A stretch of DNA of 64,000 nucleotides from Tachypleus tridentatus (taxonomy: Eukaryota > Arthropoda > Merostomata > Xiphosura > Limulidae). Both the position numbers and the translations under genes were made by a program. Of the stretch, positions 25,483 to 38,500 are shown piece by piece. The notes beneath the pieces were generated by a model. The model was not told where the DNA came from. It made no database searches and was given only the letters and a program-made list of their open reading frames with translations. Where the stretch lies: the NCBI RefSeq assembly GCF_004210375.1, contig NC_134830.1:7750001-7814000 (forward strand), read 5' to 3'. The number at the start of each line of letters is the position of its first letter. The stretch's first letter is position 1.

Positions 25483-26446
25483 AACTATAAACACTGAATT
25501 TTTGGTAACGCCTTTTTTTCATAAACTTTCTTCAAGAAATATATGGGAGGAATACAGATTTCGGAGGTGTGCTCCCCCTTCCATTGACACTGTCAAGAGG
25601 CTTTTCCTGTAATACCAAAACTCATGAGGTAGGATGGACAATAATATACAAAGGATTTCTGAAATTTTATATACACTATATAATACTTTAAAATATACGA
25701 ATTAAATGCCGGAAGTTGCAAAAGCATTTACTATGATGTAACAGGGGCATGGCCACCTATGTGTTTACCAACAATGAGAACGAAATAATAAATACAGTGG
25801 TACCCATCTGTTGTATTGAAGTACATAACGAGATGTCGCCGCCAGAAGTGGTGACAGAGTCCATTGGCTTGTGGCGTCATCTAGGGAGTAGCAGCACAAA
25901 CAGAAATTCATAAAAAATTCACACTTTATATATTGGAGATATTATGACACCCAGAAATATAACCACGGTATGTGTAACAAGCATTTATTTATCACAGAAC
26001 ACAATTTTTAATAAAAGTTCTCTCCTTGCAACAAGAACACGAGTTTCACTAGAACTGTACGCTAGAGTTTCAAACTATCGTTAGTAATTAATTTTAAAAT
26101 GTAATAACATAAAACATTAGTTTATATCAGTAAAATGTATGATAATTTTGATGACTTGTATATAACTAAAGAACACAAACTTATTCCCGGAAAAATACCT
26201 TTTTTTCAGAAAATGTTTTTATTTTTAAAACGAGGTATGAATATACGATTAGTAATTTCTGGCACAAAAAGTCACCCGTATAACAGCACTTCTGCTAATT
26301 ACATGCATTGCACCTAAAAACTGTAATTAAAATAGCTGAAAATTGTTATATTTTAATATTCCTCTTAATTTGTATGTTTTAGATTGAAGATAAAATTCGT
26401 GTTAAATTAACATTTTAGCTGTCGTTTCTCTCCCTAAAGTCACTCC

Positions 26447-26718
26447 CTAAGGGGTCATTTGATAAGTGGTTAAGGCACTCGACTCGTAATCTGAGAGTCG
26501 CGGGTTCGAATCACATCAAACGTGCTCGCCACTTCAGCTGTGGGAGCGTTATAAAGTTACGATCAATCCCACTATTCGTTGGTAAACGAGTAACCCAAGA
26601 GTTGGCGGTGAGTGGTGATGACTAGCTGCCTTACCTGTAGTCTTACACTGCTAAATTAGGGACGGCTAGCGCAGATAGCTCTCGTGTAGCTTTACGCGAA
26701 ATTCCAAACAAACCAAAC
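26447..26718 (+). mobile_element. tRNA-headed SINE, full length
   Basis: Plus-strand copy with A-box-like agtggttaaggcactcg, B-box gcgggttcgaatcacat, the conserved body (caatcccactattcg, cccaagagttggcggtgag, tgatgactagctgcct) and a tail of ccaaacaaaccaaac. Target duplications are not obvious. Confidence 0.88.
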
Positions 26719-27443
26719 ATGTGAAAAACGTTAATCGATTTTCGTTTCCTCTACGTTCTATTTGTAATGGCTTTTTTATTTTTTTAAATTGGCGTTGTTG
26801 TGTGAGAAAAGAGATGTCGTTCTGTTTTCTTGTGGTTATGTGTTAAAATGAACATAGTCATTGTGTGGTATTTTTACATGTATGGTAGTCTTCTACAAGA
26901 ATTGTGTTTGTGTGATCTGTAAGTAAATAATCGTCGTCAAACCAATTGGTTAGAAGTGTACAAGAAAACTTACGCATAAAAATATCTTTATTTCTGAACG
27001 AAAAATCGTAGCTTCAAAAATACGAAATGAAAAACATAATTGGCACGTTCCAATTCAATATTAAATGTTGTCGCTTTAAATATCTTGCACAAAAAGAGTG
27101 AAACTGGTTGCATTGCTTATTTCGAATCATCAGTTTTAACAGGTAATTTTATTCCTTCCGTAAGGTCAAAACAATTTATTTTAGTGTTTTCAATGTCGTT
27201 CACATCGTTAACTTCAGGTATATTTAATAAATCTTTAACAAACGATGAATAACAAAGTTGTTATTTGGATTAAACAGAATACAGAATTATATTTGTTTAC
27301 CACACCGCGTAGTGAATAAAAGAAAATATACTTACATATAATAATCACCACTAAGTATATTAATGTAAAACAATGGACGGCTGAAATCAATATGAAGGCT
27401 TATCGTTTAACTAAATCATAGTTAGTTCAGTAAATAAATAAAG

Positions 27444-27685
27444 CTGGAAACACTATAAAGCGCCCCCTGGTGTAAGTATACAATGCTAAAACCTGGTGTC
27501 GATTCTTCTTGATGAATGCAGCCGACAAACAAATGTGGTTTTGCTCTGAATAAAGCTGGAAACAGTATAAAGCGACTCCTGGTGGAAGTGTACAGACTTA
27601 CAATGAGAAAACCTGGTGTCTATTATTCGTTATGAATACAACCGACAACCCAATGTGGTTTTGCTCCAAATCAAGCAAACAATAT
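27444..27685 (+). repeat. Two tandem copies of the short tRNA-headed SINE
   Basis: Two ~115-bp copies follow each other, each starting aaagctggaaaca-tataaag and ending aatgtggttttgctc. The central part holds cctggtgtcgattcttc, a drifted B-box. The repeated lead-in outside the SINE suggests a local duplication rather than two insertions. Confidence 0.7.
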
Positions 27686-27689
27686 AAAG

Positions 27690-28604
27690 GTTTTTCTTTT
27701 TCACCGTGCTCACACCTAAGTTGTAGTTAATTTAACATGTAAATTTGAAGCCAAAACATATTAAATAAGGGATTTTTATATCTAAATATACTAATCAACA
27801 TCAAACACTTTTCTTTACTGAACGTAAATTCGTAGATCAACGTGCATATACAATAGATGTTAATGTGTACTCTTTCTACCTTATGTCAAAACGATTATGG
27901 CTAGGAACTTCACAATGTACAAAATTACGACGAAAACTATAAAAACATCGTATCTCTGAATCCATTTTCATAATATGTATTTTCTGTAAACGATATGTTC
28001 ACAATAAGGGACAGCAGACCGAAAGTCCTAAAATACTCGCATAATTTGAAACTATCATGACCCTAGTTACGTGTACCATCAGACAAACTAGTTTTTGTCT
28101 CATTCAAGATGAAATATTCTTGTTAACTGTGGAGGTTTAGCTGTCTAGTGCAGAGGAACTGAGTGATACAAAAACAAACTTGGTTTTATGAAAGGAAAGA
28201 AAAGCCATTTTCATAGCAAATAAATAAACAAAATCGTATTTGGTCAGTTGACCCTTGACACGCGGATATTGAATATTTTGAGCTAAAAGCTTGGTATGCT
28301 ACTATTTGAAGTTAGAAAATATAACCAACTGTTCCAATGTATAACATGTGATATATTTACAGGTGGTTAAAACCCTTTTCGCGTTGAAATTAAGAAACAC
28401 TGACATCCGATACCTAAGATTTTTTTATCTTTTTAAATATTTTGTTGTAAAAACTAACTTTGTTTAAACAACTTAACTGGAAATATCGCTATCTATATCT
28501 TTTAAATACCCAAATTTATATTTTTATGTCGGAGCTGACGTATGAAATTATCTCCAAAGTCTTTGTATCCTTTCTGTATAAAAATAATGATGCTAGCCCT
28601 ATCG
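27690..28604. other. Region downstream of the TRPC stop codon, probable 3' UTR
   Basis: Single-copy AT-rich DNA 3' of the channel gene. Some of it should be 3' UTR on the minus strand, but I found no clear polyadenylation signal to place its end. Confidence 0.35.
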
Positions 28605-29575
28605 TTAAATCCAACCAAAGGACATTTGTTTGTCTGCTGGTTCGATTCCGTACACGGTAGATATAATACTCATTGAACCATTTGGAGTTTTCTTGGACGT
28701 CACCAAAGGTTGTTCCCATGATGAACTATTCCTGAGGCCTCCAGGAACAGAAGTGTCGGGACTGCTGAAGGAAGACACAGCGATGGGATTTGTTTCTCCC
28801 AAGGATATCGTTAGAGGTGTTTTCGAGTTATCAGGCTGATTTACAAATTGTGTTTCTTGAACTTGGGAGTAATTCCATTCCCCCGTTAATGAAGGCCTTG
28901 GTGTGGTGGTGTTGGACCCAGCGCAACTTTGAATTGGAGAGAGGTCACGTTCAGGAGAGATCACCTTTAGTGGGAACGAAGACGACAGGTAGTCTGAAGG
29001 GTTAGAAACACTGGATCCAGGGGCACTAACAGTCCTCTTAGTTTTATTTTTTTCAGGAATTCCAGTTAACTTGGGGGCTGACAGAACCCTAGATGCTGGA
29101 AATTTATTTTGATCTTGAAATACAAGTTTTATTTTCGATGGGTTAAAAGTAAAACTTCTAAAGGTTTGGCCTATCCGAGCTAACTTTGTTGCAGGGCTTG
29201 TGTGAAATTGGCTTGGTTGTGTGTCTTCTGTGCTACAACAATCTGGCGAGAAAGTAACACTTATACTTGATTCACTTGAAACATCACATTGGCTTTGATT
29301 CTCCGAAGACTCCTGGTCACTTCTGGACTCCTCACTTCGACTTCTGGACAAAGCAGCTCGTGCATTCTTTGTAACTTCCACTAAGTTGCGCCATTTTCTT
29401 CTTTTTGCAATTTTCTTTTCATTCATTAAGCGACCAACTTTGGGCTGCTTCTGAGTTTTAGGTTTCTTCGAGAAATCCATGTTAAATTCTGATGTGGATG
29501 AACCTTCCACAACACCGATGTTGAAGCCCTTCATCAAACGACGTTCCTTCAATCGTCCTTTTTTTCCACCAACTC
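28605..29575 (-). CDS. TRPC channel terminal exon: basic motif and long tail, stop codon
   Basis: The acceptor is ttttatag|GAG, phase 1. It begins [20 protein letters not shown], as in TRP-gamma/TRPL after the coiled region, and has a second basic stretch [20 protein letters not shown]. Then comes about 250 residues of Ser/Pro/Thr-rich, probably disordered tail, ending QMSFGWI followed by TAA at 28605-28607. 971 bp; 323 residues including the split Gly. An internal STV tripeptide lies 18 residues from the end. From memory, Drosophila TRP has a similar STV and a terminal GWL involved in INAD binding, so a scaffold role is inferred only. Plus-strand frames here are shadows. Confidence 0.93.
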
Positions 29576-32500
29576 CTATAAAAATGCAACATTTCAAATG
29601 AAGGTGATAAATTTAATTATTTACCAAAACTTGTACATAAATTATGTTCTTCTTTATTTCCATCAATTCTACCCCCCTCAAAAAAAGGTATTTTTTATCG
29701 TGTCATTTCCTTTAAAATAGAGGAAAAGATTACACCATTTATAAGTTTTATTCCCACTAGTGTAAAAATGCTGTTTGTTTGTCGTTGAGTTGTGTTTTGT
29801 TGTTTGTTTTTGGTGAGGGAGTTCCGGCACTTTGAACGTCAGACAATAATCTTTTATTTATATCTACCTGTAAATGTATCATTTTATTACTGGCTTTTAT
29901 ATCAGTACGGAAACATCAAACACATCTGTTTAGGTTCACTGTTATTTACACTAACATCTAAAATAACGAGTTTCGAGTCTGTGAAACTATATATATATAT
30001 ATATGTGTGTGTGTGTGCCACATGTATTTCAACTATTAAATATATAAAGTGAATAAATAACTAGGAAGTAATTTAAACAAATGTGTTGATAACCAGACGA
30101 TGGTCGTCCACTGGTACCTCTGTTGTTCAGTGACTTTGGATTATAATTCTCTTTTGAAGCAGTGGGGGCGTTATAATGTTACGGTCAATCCCACTATTCG
30201 TTGGTAAAAGAGTAGCCCAAGAGTTGGCGGTGGGTGGTGATGACTAGCTGCCTTCCCTCTAGCCTTACACTGCTAAATTAGGGACGGCTAGAACGAATAG
30301 CCCTCGACTAGCTTTGTGCGAAATTCAAAAACAAACAAACAAACTCTTTTGAAGACTGAAGGTCGAGATAACATTACGTATGCGATAATTCAGACACTTG
30401 TCTTTGGATTAAGCGTACAAGTTGTCTTCAACAGCACTACACCGAATATCGTTTTTACACTGTTTTACATTATTTTTACATTATTGAAACGTCAAAACTT
30501 AACAACAATTAGAGCCATCGTTGTCATGTAAACACGAGCTGTTTTGTTTACGATGAATTTCAGAACGAACTTGTTTAATAAATTGCAGACATTATTGAAA
30601 CTTCACTGGATTTTTTTGGTTTTTTTAATTCCGGGCAAAGCTACACGAGGGCTATCTGCGCCAGCCGTCCCTAATTTAGCAGTGTAAGACTAGAGGGAAG
30701 GCAGCTAGTCATCACCACCCACCGCCAATTCTTGGGCTACTCTTTTACCAACGACTAGTGGGATTGACCTTAACATTATAACGCCCCCACAGCTGAAAGG
30801 GCGGGCATGTTTGGTGCGACCGCGATTCGAACCCGCGACCCTCAAATTACGAGTCGAACGCCTTAACACGCTTGGCCATGCCGGGCCTAAACGTCACTGG
30901 ATTGCTTACGTTTGGAAACAATTATTTTGAGATAAATAACCCGTTATTACTATTTTAAATAAATTCCTATAAAGAAATATGTTTTACAATGTCGCAGTAA
31001 ATATAATGATAATTTCACTGCACAGCATTCTTAACTTGCCCGTTATGGATTTCTGTTTATAAAAAGGTTAAGTGACACGACACCGGTTGCTTGTGTTAAG
31101 AGCCTAAAAGAAGTCACTCTTAAAGTAAAGGCTGCAGTAAACAAAGCGTTGATTATTTAAGTTTTAGTATTTTTCAAATACTTTAAATTATAATTAATTA
31201 TAAATTATAAGTTCATTCTGGTTTCAGTTCAGATAGATATCTTTTGTTACTATAGATGTGCTTTATATTGTGTTAAATCTGATGTAAACTAAATACATTA
31301 TATTTTATTATAAACAAAGTAATTCATTATCACCACTTATATGATATTTTGTTACAGAGCTCAGTCGACTATCATTTCTTTTTAAATGTATCATAATGTT
31401 GTTTTCATTAACTGGTCTCATTTTGTTCTGCTCAAGTCGTATCTCCAAACTCACATTTGACACATTTACACAGCTTTGCTAAATTAATGTCCACTGGTGG
31501 GACAGAGATATGTCTACAAACTCATAACACTAAAATCCGAGGTTTGATTTCCTGCAATGGAAACAGCACCAGTTTTTTTGATAAAAACACGATACAGATT
31601 AAATGTTAATGTCTTGCTAGAAAGATATAATTTCAAAAACAAACTTTAGATCTTTATGACTAAAAATTGTCAGAAAGTTAACTTGAAGTCCAGAGAAAAT
31701 TGGATGCTTAAACGAAAATGATTTTGGAACTTCACTGGGGTCTTTACTTGGGCTGGTCGTGATCTCTCTGACGACCACGCCTATTGACAATAATCCTACA
31801 GCGTAGTTTCCATAGCCTCTGTCGTAAGGCTGTAATATCCAGAACACACCATTAATCACTGCTTGGTTTCATAATCCATCTAGTATAGTAGAACAACGAT
31901 TTCCCAGCGCCCGTTTCAACAGCCTGATCGCAAAAAAATCTACAGATACTAAGACAGGCACCTCAACCGATATGTGTCTATATGGGCTGGTATAGGGACC
32001 CTATTCATTCTCCAGCTGCTTAAGGTAACTGACAGTTGAACGGATATTTCTTGAACTTGTGTGTGTCTTGTGTTATTTGTCCAGTCGTGATACTTTTTTA
32101 ATTATGTTACTTAGGGCACGTGAATGATTTTTGACACTAATCTTTGTGTTCTTGAATTTTCGCCATTTACCAAACGCCGCATTTTGTTTATTATGGCTAG
32201 GGTATGACTTCTTGCAGGTCCCTTTCTTGGTGGTCCTGGTTTTCAAAGTTGATCCACATTCCTTTGTTTTCCAATACCACTGAGTACAAGAGGTATCACA
32301 CTCTTGGAAATTATAAATTCGCGATCTAAATACATCTGTACGAACTGAATCTATGAATATTTTACGCTGGAAAGGGCTGTTAGATACCGTTTCTAAAAGC
32401 TGTCAATTTTTGGTGATGTTTTACTACTCACGGAACGTTAAACTACGTCAAAATGTAGGTTTTATTACATGGAATTTCAACATGGTTTTACATCGCGGGT

Positions 32501-35500
32501 GATGCTGATATGCGTCACAAAAATCGTTTTAATATAGCCTATTCAATCTTGTACTATCATAACTTTCAAGTATTAAAATCTACTACTAACCTTGTGTTTG
32601 GCCTTTTGCTACTGTCGTATTAAACCCGCCGGTTTTCAGGATTTCCATCAGTTCGTAACGAAACGATGAAATATCTTGCTTGATCTCGTTCACATCGTCC
32701 TCAGTGACTCCTTCGTTATCCGCGCGTCTTTGTTCCTTGGTGATGTAACGACGCACCAGGTTTCTCATGATAGTCTGGAGGTAACGAAGAGACGTAAGTG
32801 TTAGTGGCGACTGGTCGAGCACCCCAGTAGTGGTACGTACTAAATAAAAACTTTGGTGATACGACCTCGTTTAATCTGACATCAACCTTTTCACAGATAA
32901 CAATATAATAAATCAGTGAAGAGTTCATTTTGAAAGAAAGGTTTCGAAGTTATTAAAACAAACTGTCTGGAGATTGTGATTAGTAATTTTATTGTGTAAA
33001 TCAAATTTATTAAATAATTGTAAATAGTCGTCCTCGCTTACGCTGCTAAGCCTAACGACAGTAATTGTGCTTCAAATTCAAGTATGCATAAAAATAGTGT
33101 TGTTAAGCTATCAATGTTCTTGTATTTAAAATATTTTTAGTTAATTACTGTAATTATTTTAATTTTTCGTCAACTATTATTCCTGCAAAGTTACTCATAA
33201 AACTTTGACACACTCAGTGACTGTGATAAAAAAGAAATCAAGTAACAAAACATTCGATAAGCTTAAAAACAATGTTATAAACATCACTGTAAAAGTATGT
33301 TGCGATTCAGTCCAGCATCATATCCTCGAACCACGTTGTTTAGAATTGTCTGGAAGTAAAGAGAATGTAACTGAGTTAGTTATAAAATCTTTGTTTCTTT
33401 GTTTTGAATGTCGCGCAAAGCTGCACGATAGCTATGTACACTAGCCGTCTTTAATTTAAGAGTAAGACTAAAGGGAAGGCAGATAATCACTACCAATCAC
33501 CGCCACCTCTTGAGCTACTCTTTTGCTAACGAATAGTTGAAATGACCGAAGTATTATAACGCTCTCGGAGCTGAAAGGGCGATCACATTTGGTGTGAAAA
33601 TGATTCAAACCCGCGACCCTCAGATTGCAAGTCGAGAGCCCTAACCATTTAGCTGAGCTGGGCACAGTTATAAAAATATACATTGATTTTTGCATCAATA
33701 CCAAACGATAAAAAAATGTATATTTTGTTCCTGTGTTAAACGTTTTTGTTTTTTTGTTGCGAGTTGAGTTGTTTGTTATATTGAATTGTTTTCTCCTTGT
33801 TTGTTATATTGAATTGTTTTCTCCTTGTTTGTTATATTGAATTGTTTTCTCCTTGTTTGTTATATTGAATTGTTTTCTTCTTGTTTTAAACTTTTTGATT
33901 GTCTTGATGAAAGCTGAAGCTTATTCTTCTTGTGTTTCACGTTTTTACTTCTATTCATGATGTGCATCTGGTGCACCAGAATCACTCAATTCAAAGTACC
34001 ATTAAGGTTAACTGGTGCTCCAGAATCACTCAACTCAAAGTACCATTAAGGTTAACTGGTGCTCCAGAATCACTCAACTCAAAGTACCATTAAGGTTAAC
34101 TGGTGCACCAGAATCACTCAACTCAAAGTACCATTAAGGTTAACTGGTGCACCAGAATCACTCAACTCAAAGTACCATTAAGGTTAACTGGTGCACCAGA
34201 ATCACTCAACACAAAGTACCATTAAGGTTAACTGGTGCACCAGAATCACGCAACACAAAGTACCATTAAGGTTAACTGGTGCACCAGAATCACTCAACAC
34301 AAAGTACCATTAAGATTAACTGGTGCACCAGAATCACTCAACACAAAGTACCATTAAGGTTAACTGGTGCACCAGAATCACTCAACTCAAAGTACCATTA
34401 AGGTTAACTGGTACACCAGAATCACTCAACTCAAAGTACCAATGAATTAAACAGAATGAAATGGAGGGAAATCTGTTTTTATTAAAATTAATTTGAAGTT
34501 CTTTGGTTGTTGTTTTTTAATTTATGTCCATAAAATACCCTTTCAAATTATTACTCTATAAATACGAGCACTGGTCAGTTGGTTGAGGTAGGTCATGAGG
34601 TCGGAACTTTCCCAGGTTCGTATTTCCTTTACCTATCTTTGAAGTTATGTTTTGTTGCACACAAAACGTTTTGTTTATACTTGTAAAAAGTTAAAACAAT
34701 GTAAAAGGCAGTTATATTAAAATAGGGTACAAACTGTACACTATAATAAACTCTAATTTAGATTCAGCCCACATCCCTAAGCCTTACTTATATATATATA
34801 TACAACAGCAAGTATTATAACTGTAACAACGTTCCGGTCTCACACTATCAGCCATTCTTCGTGAAACAAAAACAAAGAAAGGTAAACATATACCGAAACA
34901 AATATATGAAAGAGGTTACTGCTTCAAGACTATTATGGGATGTGAGCTCCAAGAAATCCCTTTTACATACAAGTATTATTAAGAATATTCAGTTATCACT
35001 TTGAATTGTATATCGATACAGATTCTACAAGACTGATACTTACCTGATACCGAAAATCTCGTTCGTTTGCTTGTTTAACTTTCTTCTATTGGAAAACAAA
35101 CAGGAAATGGTAAATATAAGAATTATGATAGATATAAAATATATAAAATGAATAGTTTGTCAATAGTTCAAATGACACCCAACTCTTTTGAGTGTAATTA
35201 TTTCACATCAGTATTACTAATACAAATGTTTAAAGTCACTAGCGCAGTGGTAAGTCTGTGGACGTATAACGCTAAAAATTTGGTTTTGATACCTGTGTAA
35301 CTTTGTATTTAACTATAAACACACATATTAAATTTAAGATGAAAAACTAAAAAATTCTTTACACATGAAATACTGCACGCGTTAATGTTATTAATGTGAT
35401 TTTATATTCTTTTTATTAATTAAAGTATTAGCAGTATTGTTCTGATGTGTGTGAAATCTGTTTCAATCAAATGTTGGTTTTAATTCAAATGTCAGTTTAT

Positions 35501-38500
35501 AAGACAAGCATATATTAATGTTACATTTCAAAATATATTACGTCAGAATGGCTTGTTCCCTCTAGTACTTGACAACCATAATGTTCTAAATATTAAACAC
35601 CAAGCTTCTGGACACGAGGACTGGGACGTGACCACTGCTCCATGCAACTCAGCTATCCAGGAAAACAAGTCATTACCATTCCACGTCACTCATATTCTGA
35701 GTGTGTAAATTCGCAATGACTGTAGTCAGGAAAATAGTCTGTTCATCTACCACAAACCAACCAACTCACACAAGTCAATACAAACTAAACCACAAATGGT
35801 TGGTTGTTGTTGTTAAGCGCAAAGCTGTACAATGGGCTATCTCTAATCCGAAAAACATGGGTATCGAAACCAGAATTTTAGAGTAGTAAGCTTAGATACT
35901 TTGTGTTGTGCCACTGAAAGATATAAATAATAGTAACAACAATAAATGACTACCTAGTGTTAGTAAGTTTATGTACGTTAGTACTACCTAGTGTAAGTTT
36001 ATGTACGTTAGTACTACCTAGTGTTAGTAAGTTTATGTACGTTAGTACTACCTAGTGTTAGTAAGTTTATGTACGTTATTACTACCTAGTGTCAGTAAGT
36101 TTATGTACGTTATTACTACCTAGTGTCAGTAAGTTTATGTACGTTATTAGTACCTAGTGTCAGTAAGTTTATGTACGTTAGTACTACCTAGTGTTAGTAA
36201 GTTTATGTACGTTAGTACTACCTAGTGTTAGTAAGTTTATGTACGTTAGTACTACCTAGTGTTAGTAAGTTTATGTACGTTATTACTACCTAGTTTCAGT
36301 AAGTTTATGTATGTTATTACTACCTAGTGTCAGTAAGTTTATGTACGTTATTACTACCTAGTGTTAGTAAGTTTATGTACGTTAGTACTACCTAGTGTCA
36401 GTAAGTTTATGTACGTTAGTACTACCTAGTGTCAGTAAGTTTATGTACATTATTACTACCTAGTGTTTGTAAGTGTATTATTACTTATGTAATACACTTT
36501 TTTGTAAAGTAAAATATTAGTTTTGTTATTTAGGAAACATATATGCTGTTAATATAATGGTATATTTATGGATGTTTGTCTGGTATTGACTTTTACGAAG
36601 AGCGTTGAAGCTGTTAAAAATTAATTTAGAGAAAGTAAAGTTTACATATCTGTCACTAGAGGACCACATCCAGACCAAGGTGGCGTAGTTCGTTGAGATG
36701 CCACATCCTGTCTTCAGTAGACCGTGGCACAGACACCAGGTCACAGCAGAATGTGCCAAGGGGATGTTTTAGACCTTGGAAACCCCACTGGCAGTGCTAG
36801 GAAGCTTTGGAATAAGCTGCATCAGGCCCCTGTTGTATGTGTAGCGTGGTACGATCAGTAACAGTCTTCGTGATGCTGGGCTCATCTACAGAATACCAGT
36901 TGGAGCCCAAGGTACCAAATAGACCTCCCTGTGGTAAGTGAAAGATCCTTGACAACCAGGAGTTACGACGATAAGATCCTGTTATCCGCTTCTCGTCCTA
37001 TCAGAGACGAGTTCATGTGTCAGGGGACAGACACCTGTCCTCAAACCGTCAGGATCACGCTAGAGGTACTAGACAGCTCTAATAAGTTACCGGATCTAAA
37101 TCCGATGGAGCATGCATTGGATTTTCCGGGAAGGACAGAGAGACAACCTGCTCCTACGACTGTTAATAGATCAAAGCTACAGTCATCCAGGAATGGACTG
37201 TGCTGCCCCAGAATATTATGGGAAATGTCAAGACCAGTAGGTGGACCAGATACGGAGAAGTCATAAACACTAGAAGAGGACTCACTGCCTTCTGAGGACT
37301 CTTTATTAAGTTGGTTCATCTTACTGGATAACATTTTCTTTGGTGTTTGTGTAGTCACGTACTGACGTTCTTTGTTCTTTTCGCTTTACTGTTAGCGAAC
37401 ATTTCGACTTTCTTGTTTATTGTGACATTTGTAATGAATAAGTTTCGTCAATAATGTTTGTGTGTGAACTTGCTAGTGTTAATAGCTCTGAAATTGTAAC
37501 CATTTTTACATTTACCGATACAGTGTAATATTACGAATATCAATAATTGTGTATTCAACAGATATAGAGAGATGTTACTATTAATTATAATTTTGGGATG
37601 TTTATAATTTTTAAACTTACCCATGGGATGATATATTAAATGTTTCTAGTGTAGGGTGAAATAGGAGATCAGATAATTCTTAACGTTCGTTCCTAATTTC
37701 TCTGCAGTAGGGTTATTTGGGGCACTTGATTAGGTTTTAAACATCCTAGACTCCATGAGATCTACAGCTGGAGACCAATGATCAAACAATAACTTAAGAA
37801 CACGCTTGTTTGTGTCATTTGTAAAACTATCCCTAATCAACTCGTTGTACAACGTTTAACCAATACTTAACCAATACTTCTTGTCATGAAAAACATTACT
37901 TGAAAAACGTACCATATTTGTTTTCTTTTCTTTTGTTTCTGACCTTGAGTATCCAGAGATCTTCTCTCTGATCCACCGAACGAGGTAATAAAACCTTTTT
38001 GGTGTCGGAATAATATTAAATGGAGGAGGAACGGTGGCGCCATCTTCGAAGTAACTCATCCATAACTTACTTCTCGCAAATTTCCATTCTGTGTCTGCTT
38101 GCTCCTTACAATAACATGTGTGAAGAAAAACGTTTTATAATGTTTAGTATTTACAATATATTAAGATTTTTTTTATAAAATCTATGAAAAAAACGCGACA
38201 AAACAGAATCTTCCAAAAAAAAAAAGAACAATAACATTTCATCTTTATAATTTATACTATTGTTATAAGACATGTACGAACAGTATTTCCCATAAACGCC
38301 AAATTGAACTAAATCGACTGCCGTTTACTTCGATAAATTATCATTTATTATCAAACTTCTGTTCAGAATACAGTTATTATTAAATATTACTTGTTTCTTT
38401 ATAGTAAAATGTTACATTTTGTGGTGTTGTCTGTAGCAAAGCTTTCGTTATAATAAAGTTAGCAATTCTGTTCCCTTATTTAACCAGCAAAATTTCCAAG

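Noticed and set aside
36931..37358. Host gene or TRPC exon from the 111-residue plus or 105-residue minus frames
   Set aside because: The plus strand carries the Tc1 signature PDLNPMEH and a frameshifted transposase end; the minus frame is its shadow and lacks family sequence.
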